Source: Conchocele bisecta
Taxonomy: Eukaryota; Mollusca; Bivalvia; Lucinida; Thyasiridae
Assembly: GCA_029237695.1 (NCBI GenBank)
Contig: CM055266.1
Coordinates: 12,603,805 to 12,667,804 of the forward strand
Direction of reading: 5' to 3'
Length of the DNA: 64,000 nt
The notes beneath the pieces are model-generated. The model saw only the letters and a list, made by a program, of their open reading frames with translations, searched no databases and was not told the DNA's origin. Of the stretch, positions 11,675 to 23,800 are shown piece by piece. Every line of letters starts with the position of its first letter. Position 1 is the first letter of the stretch. Made by a program: the position numbers and the translations under genes.

Positions 11675-12388
11675 GTAAGTCTGAAATTTAAGAATTAGCC
11701 TTCTTTTTATTTTGTGAAATTTGTACAAATATTGATTTTATTACGAAAAATTGATTTCTCTATGGGAATTTAACATGGGGGAAAAGGTGATGGAGTAGCT
11801 GACGGAGCAGTCAAAAAACGAAAAAAATTGGAAATTACTTCTGAAACCTGGCTAGATAGCTTGGAAATGATTTAACTAAGAAAACAAAAGTTAAATTTTG
11901 AAAATCGGTCCACTATTTCGGAAATTAGAAAGATTTCCCCAATAATGTTTTTGCATTGTTTATGTAGCCGTAAAATTTGGGCAGCTGTCGTGAAACAGAC
12001 AGTAGTTTGACAAATGACGAGATCACACAATTAAGACTTAAGCCTGAAATTTGTGGATACAGTAAAGTTCTGCTATTAATCTTAGAGCGTGGGATAACGA
12101 AAAGTGTCATCTGCTGTTGTTTAATATTTTGTCTTTATTCATAATAAAACATGGTTTGGCAGCACTTTAGAATCATATCCATTGGAAATGATTCTCAAGC
12201 GTTGTCAAAACATGTTTTTAAAAAGAAAAATGGAATATAAAAATGAAACGGCAGACGACAAAAAATTAATTCAGCATTGTAAGTGTTAAGACCGCTTGTG
12301 GGTCTGAAGAAAAGTTGTCTTATTAGTGAGTCGGTCTTATTACCGGAACTGAGTAGAGACCAAATCCGTAAGTCTTTGCATGCTGGGA
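11675..12388 (+). repeat. intronic segment S, copy 1 (duplicated with the small exon)
   Basis: Matches 15654-16290 and 35464-36490: AGCCTTCTTTTTATT, TATGGGAATTTAACATGG, CTGGCTAGATAGCTTGG, TAGCCGTAAAATTTGGGCAG and AACATGGTTTGGCAGCACTT in the same order. This copy lacks the foldback present in the other two. A piece of S (13313-13420) also lies before the LINE insertion. The match to 35464-36490 continues almost to 12390. Confidence 0.7.
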
Positions 12389-12481
12389 AACTTGCGGGAG
12401 GAGGAGATGCACAGATACAAGCCAACTTCCAAGTCATTTCTCAAGGAGAAAGAAAAACTAAAGCCACTCTCTGAGGCTAGT
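12389..12481 (+). CDS. possible exon, not placed in the gene model
   Basis: Starts where the match to segment S ends. One frame reads LREEEMHRYKPTSKSF, then LKEKEKLKPLSEASDMP, up to a strong donor CCA|GTAAGTAT. Charged and coding-like, with an in-frame Met just upstream (near 12382). It ends at phase 0, while all other candidate exons join at phase 1, and it has no clear acceptor. May be an alternative first exon or a relic. Confidence 0.25.
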
Positions 12482-12936
12482 GACATGCCAGTAAGTATAT
12501 ACAGAGCTGCAGATAAGTTTTGTATCTGAAGTGTATTATACCCCCATATTTGAAATTCAATGCGTATTTTACTTTTACAAATGTATTATTGATTTTCTTC
12601 CTTTATATTAAATAGGGAACAAATGATAAGAAATTAAACAAATTTAAAAATTCACTTATTTGAGCTGCAAAAAAGCAAACAGTGTTTTGCAACTCAACTA
12701 AGTAAATTTTCAACTTTATTACGGTATTTTCACTACTTAATTTGAAAATCAATGCGTACTTTCGCATTGCAGTGAGTATTTTGTTCTCCCACTTTGGATA
12801 GTCAATGCGTATTCTGCTAAAATAAGTGCGTAAAATACGTCAATGCGCACCTTATCTAGAGCTCTGAGTATAATATACTGTGTTTCCTTTAAGTTTTTGG
12901 ACAACCATTTATTTTGGGAAACATATAAAAGTATAT
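12482..12936. other. intergenic or intronic, no gene seen
   Basis: AT-rich, with three spaced repeats of TCAATGCGTA-like sequence (12560, 12750, 12800). Nothing else recognised. Confidence 0.5.
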
Positions 12937-13262
12937 GGTTTCCAAACAACAATGAGCGTGCCATTATTTAAGGTTAGTATGGCAGTAGTGGTCTAATCAC
13001 AATAACAATGTATATGGATATAATTTGTTTTGGAAACCTGTATTAACAGGTTTCCCAAAGCAAATTTTGTCCAAATATTTAGGGTTAATACGATAAATGT
13101 TTGCGACTGGTGCTTTGTTTTGCATACACCTCGCGTCTGAACACCCAAGGTCAAGGTCACTGAGGACCTATGTTCATATTACATGTATGATCAAGGCTGC
13201 AACGACGGGTTTCGCTTAGTGATAATCAGCCATTTTTACACTAGTGCAGATATATTATGATT
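12937..13262 (+). repeat. duplicated segment T, copy 2
   Basis: Second copy of 6687-6965, starting GGTTTCCAAACAACAATGAG and containing CCCAAGGTCAAGGTCACTGA. It differs by small indels. Confidence 0.6.
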
Positions 13263-13265
13263 GTT

Positions 13266-13312
13266 AATACACTGTGTTAAAGGTACATGCCCCCTCAGTA
13301 CGCACACACATT
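13266..13312 (+). repeat. dispersed repeat D, copy 2 (start only)
   Basis: TAATACACTGTGTTAAAGG...CACTCAG-like start of repeat D. The sequence then changes to segment S (13313-13420), then a LINE insertion; D resumes at about 14264. Confidence 0.5.
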
Positions 13313-13434
13313 TGTGGATACAGTAAAGTTCTGCTATTTTTTCTTAGAGTGTGGGAAACGAAAAGTGTCGTCTGCTATTTTGTCTTTATTCACAATAAAA
13401 CATGGTTTGGCAGCACTTTAGAATAAAAAATTAC

Positions 13435-14260
13435 TATAGTAGAGTCTAGTATATGTGATTTTTGTAACATGAACATAGAAACATTCAATCATTTGTTTTG
13501 GGAATGTACAGTAATACAACATTTTTGGTCACAAATGACTAACTTTTTAATACAAAAGGGCATTACAGTGAACATCAATTTTTATACTACTTCATTTGGA
13601 ATAATCGAAACGGTAGCGCATGAAAAGCAATTACAATATATCTTAATCCTAGCAAAATATTATATATTCAAATGTAAATATAATAAGTCTATTCTACGTT
13701 TCGACAATTTTTTATCGTACTTAAAACATAGTATTACGGTAGAAGAAATTATAGCGCAAAGGAAAGGAAAAATGGAGATACATCAAAATAAATGGAGGGA
13801 TTTTGATTTATAATATTACACGATCAGACCGAGCATCATTCAATATGGACTAAATCGAAAACTAGTTACACTTCACTACATGCTGTGTTATGTTGCTGAA
13901 AATGACTGTTTTGTACCGCAAGGGGTACTTGTTGTATGCATAGGTATCGTCTTATATATGGCATACAAACGAAAAACATAAGTTGTATTATGAAATTGCA
14001 AGTGTTTTACTTTTGTTTTACACGTGCATGCACGTGCTTACATAGAACATGAATGTTACAGGCTGGAAAAACTATTCTCTTAATGTCTTTCGCTTCCTAG
14101 CTGGAACTCAGCTCAATACCTTCTTCCCATTCTATTATTTTCAACTTCTTTCTATCTATACTAAAAAAAAACACAATTGTTTTCTCATGTAATATTGTAA
14201 TTGTATACTTGTATGAATGTAACATATTCTGAGAAATAAATAATATATAAAAAAAAAAAA
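13435..14260 (+). mobile_element. 5'-truncated LINE with 14-bp target-site duplication
   Basis: Flanked by the exact 14-bp repeat GAATAAAAAATTAC (13421-13434 and 14261-14274). Holds the last coding part of a non-LTR retrotransposon, a ~430 bp 3' UTR, an AATAAA-like signal (14236) and an A-run up to 14260. The perfect duplication points to a fairly recent, 5'-truncated insertion. Confidence 0.85.
13436..13813 (+). pseudogene. LINE ORF2 C-terminus (zinc-knuckle tail), truncated
   Basis: In frame from 13436: ESSICDFC, then NIETFNHLFWEC, giving a C-x2-C-x(n)-H-x4-C knuckle, followed by an aromatic-rich region (AKYYIFKCKY) and a Lys-rich end, stop at 13811-13813. This pattern is known for the C-terminal end of L1/Tx1-like LINE polyproteins, where it takes part in RNA binding during target-primed reverse transcription. 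Endonuclease and reverse transcriptase are absent, so the insertion is dead. Clade assignment is tentative. It is not evidently the same lineage as the fragment at 43527, since the two cover different parts of the protein. Confidence 0.7.
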
Positions 14261-14310
14261 GAATAAAAAATTACAATTGCCCGCTATATAGATATAATCA
14301 TTTAGTAATA

Positions 14311-15382
14311 CACGTAGCCACAAAAGAAACGATGCCTATTTTGAAAGCATAAGTTATCAAAACCGGCAAACGTACGCATTTGGTCAGAGTATACCCTGGT
14401 GTGCAAGTCGTGTCGCAAGGGAATGTCCGACTTTGAACCGTGTCCACTCAACCGTTCTTCAGCTATGTCAATTTTAATGATTTGCTCGAACTCCCCGATA
14501 TCCACACTCTGAGGTACATGTACAGGTAAAACGACCGGTCTGCTTGTGCCCAAATGAAAGAAAAACATCAAACGTTGAGGAAAAGTTGTGAAAGGTAATG
14601 CCGACATTAAATGAAAGTCAGTGACTTCGAGCGTTTGGAATGTTGGAATCTGGTCGGCGTCACGTTGACGTCGCCGCTCAATTTGGAGTGTAACGCATTA
14701 CAATAACGCATCTGGCAGGACGATACAAAACATGTGGATCAGTTGATGATCGCCCCCGTTCAGGCAGACTACGCGTAACTACAAGTGATCAGAACCGTCA
14801 CATTAGGACATACCACTTATGTAACCGTTTTCTATCCGCTCCATCAACTGCTGCTGTTACGCCTGGTCGAACCAACAACCGGATTAGTGCGCAAACTGTC
14901 CGGCGAAGACTCGCTGAGCACGGTATTAAACCCGTATGTCCGTACAAAGGATCAAAACTGACGCCACGTCATCGACATGATAGGGCACAATGGGCACGTC
15001 AACACATGTGATGGACTCGGAATCAATGGAATAAGGTGTTATTCAGTGACAAATCCAGATTTCTTTTGGAACGTACACACGGACGTAACTGGGTCTACAT
15101 TAGACGCGGAAAACGCTTCCCTGATGCGTGCGTACGTCAAATGGACTGGTATGGAGGCGACAGCGTCATGGCATGAATTCTGTGTGACTTCGTATGGTGA
15201 CGCCTACGTGATTCGCAATGGTCTGACGTCAGCATCTGGTGGTTAACTGGACATTTTGTTAGTGAAATTAGCGTAATACATTTGAATTTCATGTTATATT
15301 TTAGAATAAAGTAAAATGTAATGCTTACAATACATTTATATTCACAATTATATGTATGTATCGTTTCTTTTGTGACTACGTA
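14311..15382 (+). mobile_element. Tc1/mariner-type transposon relic in a TA site
   Basis: Terminal inverted repeats CACGTAGCCACAAAAGAAAC... and the complement ...GTTTCTTTTGTGACTACGTA. Flanked by TA on both sides (14309-14310, 15383-15384). The insertion splits repeat D exactly at TTTAGTAATA|TATATT, as shown by the intact copies at 229 and 34578. 1072 bp, shorter than a full Tc1 element (about 1.6 kb). Confidence 0.85.
14600..15246 (+). pseudogene. Tc1-like transposase, internally deleted and frameshifted
   Basis: Pieces of a Tc1 transposase are readable: a start MSDFER, then in another frame SDQNRHIRTYHLCNRF, TPGRTNNRISAQTVRRRL and LTPRHRHDRAQWARQH (helix-turn-helix region), then VLFSDKSRF with the catalytic D of the DDE triad, RGKRFPDACV and YGGDSVMA. 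Stops replace Trp and other codons (for example TGA after QHM near 15010, and TGA after GGDSVM-A). The part holding the second D and the E of the triad is missing. Non-functional. An opposite-strand frame at 14302-14607 overlaps the terminal repeat and is not a gene. Confidence 0.8.
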
Positions 15383-15465
15383 TATATATTTTCCTGATAG
15401 TGACTCGGGTGGTATCCAGCTATTTTCATATGCAAATGAGGCATGATATTTTTTAATTATTTATA
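15383..15465 (+). repeat. dispersed repeat D, copy 2, 3' part
   Basis: Continues repeat D after the Tc1 insertion: TCCTGATAGTGACTCGGGTG...TATGCAAATGAGGCATGA, as at 34730-34790. Confidence 0.65.
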
Positions 15466-15581
15466 CTAATTAAATGCGTCGTCAGAAAAAAATAATATTT
15501 TCGACAGATTATAAAGTATGATCATTGCACATCAAAAGTTAAATACAGAGAATAAATAGGAATGTCCATTAACATTTTAAG

Positions 15582-15653
15582 GAAACGTGGAAAAACTGCG
15601 GAATGGGACAACCGAGCTTAGTAGGAAAGAAGGCAAGATGAAACAAATGATAA
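15582..15653 (+). CDS. macro-domain gene, duplicated small exon, copy 2
   Basis: 72 nt, phase 1 at both ends, peptide starting RNVEKLRNGTTELSRKEG and ending KMKQMI, then GTAAGTCTGAACTTTAAG. The donor side matches the introns after 11674 and 35463. The acceptor (ACATTTTAAG) is poor, and the upstream intron is unrelated to the other two copies, so this copy may be inactive or acquired by a partial duplication. Joining after the 11609 exon gives AGA (Arg); joining before the 35398 exon gives AAA (Lys); the frame stays open. Confidence 0.4.
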
Positions 15654-16290
15654 GTAAGTCTGAACTTTAAGAATGAGCCTTCTTTTTATTTCGTGAAAAT
15701 ATTGATTTTATTACGAAATATGTATTTCTCTATGGGAAATTTTTTGGAAATTGCTTCCGAAACCTGGCTAGATAGCTTGGAAATGATTTAACTAAGAAAA
15801 CAAAAGTTAAATTTTGAAAATCAGTCCACTATTTCTGATATTAGAAAAATTTCCCCATGTTAAATCCCCATAGACAACTTCACTGTGTGAAGATGTCTAT
15901 GGGGATTTAACATGCGGAAATTGTATTTTCGTAATAAAATCAATATACGGTAAGACCAAATTTCACGAAATAAAAAGAAGGCTCATATTCTTCACAATAA
16001 TGTTTTTGCATTGTTTATGTAGCCGTAAAATTTGGGCAGCTGTCGTGAAACAGACAGTAGTTTGACAAATGACGAGATCACACAATTAAGACTTAAGCCT
16101 GAAATTTGTGGATACAGTAAAGTTCTGCTATTAATCTTTAGAGCGTGGGATAACGAAAAGTGTCATCTGCTGTTGTTTAATATTTTGTCTTTATTCATAA
16201 TAAAACATGGTTTGGTAGCACTTTAGAATCATATCCATTGAAAATGATTCTAAAGCATTGTCAAAACATGTTTTTTATAAGAAAAATGGA
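15654..16290 (+). repeat. intronic segment S, copy 2, with foldback element
   Basis: Same order of blocks as 11675-12388. Contains a ~75 bp palindrome at 15848-15922 (AATTTCCCCATGTTAAATCC ... complement) that is absent from the 11675 copy but present at 35885-35952 and 40873-40955. Ends near 16290, where the sequences part. Confidence 0.7.
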
Positions 16291-16299
16291 ATATAGAAA

Positions 16300-18060
16300 A
16301 TAAACAGCCAACACACAGCAGCCATGTGTCGAACTGCTTCCCCAAGGCGATATTCAAATAACACTGCTAGTGACCTGCACATGAGAAATGGGCCATAAAC
16401 AATTCCCCTTAGCCAAATATTGACACTGGACACACCGTGGATATACGTAGGTACAGATAGTGTGTATTCACTGTTTATTGATTAGGTTGAAAAATAGACA
16501 TAGCGGTCGCCGATAGTATACGGTACTACTACTACCTGAATACACGACAGTCCAGCATAGCCCCATATCAGTGTATGCGCAGGCGAATCGGGGGCTATGC
16601 TGGTTGCACATGTCATAAGGTCTTGATCGTGAATACTTGTCAATACTTTCCAAAAATAGTAACACAGTCAGTCGGCAACCTAGCAACGACCATTACGGAA
16701 TGTTACCGAGTGCATATGCGCGACGCTTGATTTAGCATCTAAAATCTTACATCAAGCGCTTATGGGATTGAGATAATCGGTCCTCATTAATTATTCACAG
16801 AACGGCAGACGTGTGACGTCACTTCGAAAACCAAACCAAATGCCCAATGTGGATAAATGTGGCTTCAAGGATGGAGAAATGGGGCTTATGACATTTGCGG
16901 CTTGTGTATATATCCAGATCATCTTGCTTATTATTCGGCACATTCGATGCGTATTTTTACTACGCTTAGTGTATCCTACTAGTGTATTTCAACGTCATAG
17001 CGGACACCTGTCGAATATAGATATTTCCGTTTCCGGGCTTATTTTGTTTGATAAAAAATGCGTAAAACTGGCAGAAATCATTTTTTTTTAAATTTATCTA
17101 CCTACCTATAACGGTCAGGATGACTTCTGGATTAAAAATGCGGGTGAAAAAGTACGCGCAATACACAGCGAAATACGGTATGAGGAATCCATTTCCAGTA
17201 TCAGTTTGGAGATTAGAGGTCAAGAGCACGTGCTAAGGTCACATTCAAGATCATTTATGTCCAAAATATGTCTATTTTGAGCCAAACACAAACGATGGCA
17301 TGTAATTACCATATTGGAGTCAGGTTCCATAATATTAAATATCTTATGTGAACTATATATGCTTTTGGAATGACATTGGGGGATATTATCACTTCAAACA
17401 AGGTCAAAGTCAACTTTGTCAGCTATGCATAAACTAGCTCGTATCTGTTTGTATCTATCGTATTGATTATTCAAATAGTATTACTGCATGAACAATACTT
17501 TGTTATTTAAACACTAGGAAAAGGTTGATGATGTGCCATCTCAAATACCCGCTTAACTGCTTTGACCGTGAGGTGACCCGTGAAGGTCACAGCCCAAATG
17601 TGAAATATTTGCCCTAATCGGCATTCGCCAAGAAACCCACATACAAAGTTTCAACAGTGTACAATCATGAATGAATGAGGAGATTGCGGAACAAGATTTG
17701 TGAACGACAGCCAGACGGACGGATGGACGGACAGATAAACTCTTGACTAAAACAATATACGCAACCTTTTTTCAAAAGGCGGGTTTAAAGATTTTGGATA
17801 TTAGGCTATGCTATATTATGAAAGTCAGTATCAATATCATTATTTAATATCAGACATCAAGTCTACAGAACACTACATTCAGAACGAGAAGCAGAAGCGA
17901 TCATAATATCAAAGCCAAGGCTGATTCTGCAAACCTGGGAATGTAACTAAACCAAAATGTGCAATAACATGGCACTTTTTTAAAAAAAAAAACCCAGTTG
18001 ATTATGCACCTAGACAATTTTCAGGTATATTTACGTTTTTTATACGACCGTTTCGTTTTT
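16300..18060. other. no gene seen; possible reverse tandem-core fragment at 17200-17790
   Basis: Open frames at 16468-16686 and 16813-17091 have no recognisable motifs and no supported splice context. The 17200-17790 part has AAGGTCA motifs and ends in GACGGACGGATGGACGGACAG (17718-17738), which looks like the (TCCG)n run of a tandem-core element read backwards. The rest is AT-rich unassigned sequence. Confidence 0.4.
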
Positions 18061-19289
18061 AGCTCGCCTGCACAAAGTGCAGAAGAGCTTATGGCATACC
18101 CCCGGCGTCGTCGGCGTCCACATACTTAACGTTGGGGTAAATGTCTTATAACTTCTGTTTCCTTTCATGGAACACCTTGTTATTTCATACATGCATTCAT
18201 CTGATGATACTCTATCGTGCTATAGCAAATCCATGACCCACCACCCATCCCTTACCCCAAGGTCAAGGTCACAAACATAAACTTAACGTTGGGGTAAACG
18301 TCTTATTACATCTGTTTCCTTTCATGGAACGCCTTGATATTTCATACATGCATTCCTCAGATGACCCTCTATGCTGTAGCAAATCCACGACCCACCACCC
18401 AACCCTTACGCCAAAGTCAAGGTCACAAACTTAACATGTTCATAAACTTAACGTTGGGGTAAATGTTGTGTAACTTCTGTTTATTTACAGGGAATGCCTT
18501 CATATTTCATATATGCATTCATCTGACTCTATCGTGCTATAGCAAATCCATGACACCCCACCCCTTTCTCCAAGGTCAAGGTCACAAACTTAGCACATTC
18601 ATAAACTTAACGATGGGGTAAATGTCATGTTTCCTTTCATGGAACACCTTGATATTTCATACATGCATTCCTCAGATGACCCTCTATCATGCTGTAGCAA
18701 ATCCACAACCCACCACCCAGCCCTTACCCCAAGGTCAAGGTCACAAACTTAGCATGTTCATAAACTCAACTTTGGGGTAAATGTTGTGTAACTTCTGTTT
18801 ATTTACAGGGAACGCCTTCATATTTCATACATGCGTTCATCTGATGATACTCTATCGTGCTATAGCAAATCCATGACCCACCCCACCCCGTTCCCCAAGG
18901 TCAAGGTCACAGACTTAGCGCATTCATAAACTTAACGTTGTGGTAAATGTCTTATAACATCTGTTTCCTTTGATGGAACGCCTTGATATTTCATACATGC
19001 ATTCATCTGACGATACTCTATCATGCTATAGCAAATCCATAACCCACCACCCACCCCTTATTCCAGGGTCAAGGTCACAAACTTAGCATGTTCATAAACT
19101 TAAATTTGGGGTAAATGTTGTTTAACTTCTGTTTTCAGGGAGCGCATTGATATTTCATACATGCATTCATCTTAATATGCTATATCATGCTTTATCAAAT
19201 CTACGACCCACCTTCCACCACTGACCCCAATGTCAAAGTCCACCGCACACCCCTTAACCCAAGGTCAAGTTATATAATATTCATGTTTT
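18061..19289 (+). mobile_element. tandem-core element, 5' end and core array
   Basis: 5' end AGCTCGCCTGCACAAAGTGC with a hairpin (GCACAAAGTGC), a GGCGTCGTCGGCGTCC stretch, then about seven cores of the GTTGGGGTAAATG type with ACCCCAAGGTCAAGGTCACA. The array ends in GTTATATAATATTCATG. No 3' end seen before the next element begins. Confidence 0.7.
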
Positions 19290-22200
19290 TATGCCCCCGC
19301 CACCGAATGGTGAGGGGGGCATATAGTGTTACCGGCGTCCGTACGTACGTAATGTACGTACGTAACGTACATACGTACGTAACGTACGTACGTCCCGAAA
19401 CCTTAACGCTGGGTAAATGGCTTATAATTTCTGTTTCCTTGCTTGCATCTGCTTCACATTTCACACACGCATTGCTCCAATGGTCCTCTACCGCCCTGTG
19501 ACAAATCCACATTCGTCCCACCCCCGCTAAGCCCAGGGTCAAGGTCACAGACTTGGTGTGTTCAAAACTTTAACGCTGGGTAAATGGCTTATAATTTCTG
19601 TTTCCTGGCTCGGATCTGCTTCACATTTCACACACGCATTGCTCAAATGGTCCTCTACCTCCCTGTGACAAATCCACATTCGTCCCGCCCCCGTTAAGCC
19701 CAGGGTCAAGGTCACAGAATTGGTGCGTTCGAAACCTTAACCCTGGGTAAATGCCTTATAATTTCTGTTTCCTTGCTCGGATTTGCTTCACATTTCACAC
19801 ACGCATTGCTCCAATGGTCCTCTACCGCCCTGTGACAAATCCACATTCGTCCCGCCCCCGCTAAGCCCAGGGTCAAGGTCACAGTCTTGGTGCGTTCGAA
19901 ACCTTAACGCTGGGTATATGGCTTGTAATTTCTGTTTCCTTGCTTGGATCTGCTTCACATTTCACACACGCATTGCTCCAATGGTCCTCTACCGCCCTGT
20001 GACAAATCCACATTCGTGCCGCCCCCGCTAAGCCCAGGGTCAAGGTCACAGACTTGGTGCGTTCGAAACCTTAACGCTAGGTAAATGCCTTATAATTTCT
20101 GTTTCCTTGCTCGGATCTGCTTCACATTTCACACACACATTGCTCCAATGGTCCTATGCCACCCTGTGACAAATCCAATTTTGTGCCGCCCCCGCTAAGC
20201 CCAGGGTCAAGGTCACAGACTTGGTGCGTTCAAAACCTTAACGCTGGGTAAATGCCTTATAATTTCTGTTTCCTTGCTCGGATCTGCTTCACATTTCACA
20301 CATGCATTGCTCCAATGGTCCTCTGCCACCCTGTGACAAATCCACATTCGTGCCGCCCCCGCTAAGCCCAGGGTCAAGGTCACAGATTTGGTGCATTCGA
20401 AACCTTAACGCTGGGTAAATGCCTTATAATTTCTGTTTCCTTGCTCGGATCTGCTTCACATTTCACACACGCATTGCTCCAATGGTCCTCTGCCACCCTG
20501 TGACAAATCCACATTTGTGCCGCCCCCGCTAAGCCCAGGGTCAAGATCACAGACTTGGTGCGTTCGAAACCTTAACGCTGGGTAAATGCCTTATAATTTC
20601 TGTTTCCTTGCTTGCATCTGCTTCACATTTCACACACGCATTGCTCCAATGGTCCTCTACCGCCCTGTGACAAATCCACATTCGTCCCACCCCCGCTAAG
20701 CCCAGGGTCAAGGTCACAGACTTGGTGTGTTCAAAACTTTAACGCTGGGTAAATGGCTTATAATTTCTGTTTCCTGGCTCGGATCTGCTTCACATTTCAC
20801 ACACGCATTGCTCAAATGGTCCTCTACCTCCCTGTGACAAATCCACATTCGTCCCGCCCCCCGTTAAGCCCAGGTCAAGGTCACAGAATTGGTGCGTTTC
20901 GAAACCTTAACCCTGGGTAAATGCCTAATAATTTCTGTTTCCTTGCTCGGATTTGCTTCACATTTCACACACGCATTGCTCCAATGGTCCTCTACCGCCC
21001 TGTGACAAATCCCCACATTCGTCCCGCCCCCGCTAAGCCCAGGGTCAAGGTCACAGTCTTGGTGCGTTCGAAACCTTAACGCTGGGATAGGGTGTAATGG
21101 CTTGTAATTTCTTTCCTTGCTTGGATCTGCTTCACATTTCACACACGCATTGCTCCAATGGTCCTCTACCGCCCTGTGACAAATCCACATTCGTGCCGCC
21201 CCCGCTAAGCCCAGGGTCAAGGTCACAGACTTGGTGCGTTCGAAACCTTAACGCTGGGTAAATGGCTTGTAATTTCTGTTTCCTTGCTCACATCTGCTTC
21301 ACATTTCACACACACATTGCTCCAATGGTCCTCTACCGCCCTGTGACAAATCCACATTCGTCCCGCCCCCGCTAAGCCCAGGGTCAAGGTCACAGACTTG
21401 GTGCGTTCGAAACCTTAACGCTGGGTAAATGCCTTATAATTTCTGTTTCCTTTCTCGGATCTGCTTCACATTTCACACACACATTGCTCCAATGGTCCTA
21501 TGCCACCCTGTGACAAATCCAATTTCGTGCCGCCCCCGCTAAGCCCAGGGTCAAGGTCACAGACTTGGTGCGTTCAAACCTTAACGCTGGGTAAATGCCT
21601 TATAATTTCTGTTTCCTTGCTCGGATCTGCTTCACATTTCACACACGCATTGCTCCAATGATCCTCTGCCACCCTGTGACAAATCCACATTTGTGCCGCC
21701 CCCGCTAAGCCCAGGGTCAAGGGTCAAGGTCACAGACTTGGTGCGTCGAAACCATTAACGCTGGGTAAATGCCTTATAATTTTTTCTGTTTCCTTGCTCG
21801 GATCTGCTTCACATTTCACACTCGCATTGCTCCAATGGTCCTCTGCCACCCTGGTACAAATCCACATTCGTGCCGCCTCCGCCAAGCCCAGGGTCAAGGT
21901 CACAGACTTGGTGCATTCGAAACCTTAACGCTGGGTAAATGCCTTATAATTTCTGTTTCCTTGCTCGGATCTGCTTCACATTTCACACACGCATTGCTCC
22001 AATGGTCCTCTGCCACCCTGGTACAAAACCTCATTCGTGCCGCCTCCGCCAAGCCCAGGGTGAAGGTCACAGACTTGGTGCGTTCGAAACTTAACGCTGG
22101 GTAAATGCCTTATAATTTCGTTTCCTTGCTCGGATCTGCTTCACATTTCACACACGCATTGCTCCAATGGTCCTCTGCCACCCTGTGACAAATCCACATT

Positions 22201-22601
22201 CGTGCCTCCCTCACTAAGCCCAGGGCCAAGGTCACATACTTGGTGCGTTTGAAACCTTAATGCTAGGTAAATGCCTTATAATTTATGTTCCCTTGCTCGG
22301 ATCTGCTTCACATTTCACACACGCATTGCTCTAATGGTCCTCTGCCACCCTGTGACAAATCCACATTCGTGCCGCCTCCGCCAAGCCCAGGGTCAAGGTC
22401 ACAGACTTGGTGCATTCGAAATTTTAACGCTGGGTAAATGCCTTATAATTTCTGTTTCCTTGCTCGGATCTGCTTCACATTTCACACACGCATTGCTCCA
22501 ATGGTCCTCTGCCACCCTGTGACAAATTCACATTCAAATATGCCTTGTTTTCTTTGGCTGCCAGCAGGGGCATTCGTGTGCCAACAGGCCACATTTCTAG
22601 T
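19290..22601 (+). mobile_element. tandem-core Helentron-like element, about 19 cores
   Basis: 5' end TATGCCCCCGCCACCGAATG with a hairpin, then an (ACGT) microsatellite at 19340-19395, then about nineteen ~165-170 bp cores (GGTAAATGCCTTATAATTTC, GCTCGGATCTGCTTCACATT, CCCAGGGTCAAGGTCACAGA). 3' end CAGGGGCATTCG...TTTCTAGT. Subterminal repeat ATGCCCC / GGGGCAT. Open frames of up to 120 codons here are frames of the repeat. Blocks of cores at 19380-19930 and 20590-21240 are alike over several units, a sign of multi-unit duplication. Confidence 0.8.
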
Positions 22602-23800
22602 TCATATGCATTCCTCAGATGACCCTCTATCATGCTGTAGCACATCCACGACCCACCACCCAACCCTTACTCCAAGGTCAAGGTCACAAAGTTAGCATGT
22701 TCATAAACTTAACGTTGGGGTAAATGTTGTGTAACTTCTGTTTATTTGCAGGGAATGCCTTCATATTTCATACATGCATTCATCTGCTGACCCTCTATCA
22801 TGCTGTAGCAAATCTACGATCCACCACCCAACCCTTACCCCAAGGTCAAGGTCACAAACTTAGCATGTTCATAAACTTAACGTTGGGGTAAATGTTGTGT
22901 GACTTCGGTTTATTTACAGGTAATGCCTTCATATTTCATACATGGATTCATCTGATGATACCCTGTCATGATATTGCAAATCCATGACCCATTGCCCATC
23001 CCTTACCCCAAGGTCAAGGTCACAAACTTAGCACATTCATAAACTTAACGTTGGGGTAAATGTCTTCTAACATCTGTTTTCTTTCATGGAACACCTTGAT
23101 ATTTCATACATGCATTCCTCAGATGACCCCCTATCATGCTGTAGCAAATCCACGACTTACCACCCAACCCTTACCCCAAGGTCAAGGTCACAAACCTAGC
23201 ACATTCATAAACTTAACGTTGGGGTAAATGTTGTGTAACTTCTGTTTATTTACAGGGAATACCTTCATATTTCATACATGCATTCATCTGATGAAACTCT
23301 ATCGTGCTATAGCAAATCCATGACCCACCTCCCACCCCTTTCCCGAAGGTCAAGGTCACAAACTTAGCACATTCATAAACTTAAAAACAACGTTGGGGTA
23401 AATGTCTTATATCATCTGTTTCCTTTCATGGAACGCCTTGATATTTCATACATGCATTCATCTGATGATACTCTATTGTGCTATAGCACATCCATGACCC
23501 ACCCCATACCCCAAGGTCAAGGTCACAAACTGAGCACATTCATAAACTTAACGTTGGGGTAAATCTCTTATAACATCTGTTTCCTTTCATGGAACGCCTT
23601 GATATTTCATACATGCATTCCTCAGATGACCCTCTATCATGCTGTAGCAAATCCACAACCCACCACCCAACCCTTGCTCCAAGGTCAAGGTCACAAACTT
23701 AGCATGAAACTTAATGTTGGGGTAAATGTTGTGTAACTTCTGTTTCTTTACAGGGAACGCTTTGATATTTCATACATGCATTCATCTGATGATCCTCTAT
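22602..23800 (+). repeat. core array (GTTGGGGTAAATG type), cut by relic B
   Basis: About seven cores as at 2482-5900. The array stops inside a unit at GATCCTCTATTG|ATGACC, where relic B begins. Confidence 0.75.

Noticed and set aside
14302..14607. Minus-strand frame of 101 codons
   Set aside because: Overlaps the Tc1 terminal repeat and the antisense of the transposase start; no family motif.
19187..22695. Many open frames of 80-120 codons in the core arrays
   Set aside because: They follow the repeat unit, appear in all frames on both strands and restart every ~170 bp.
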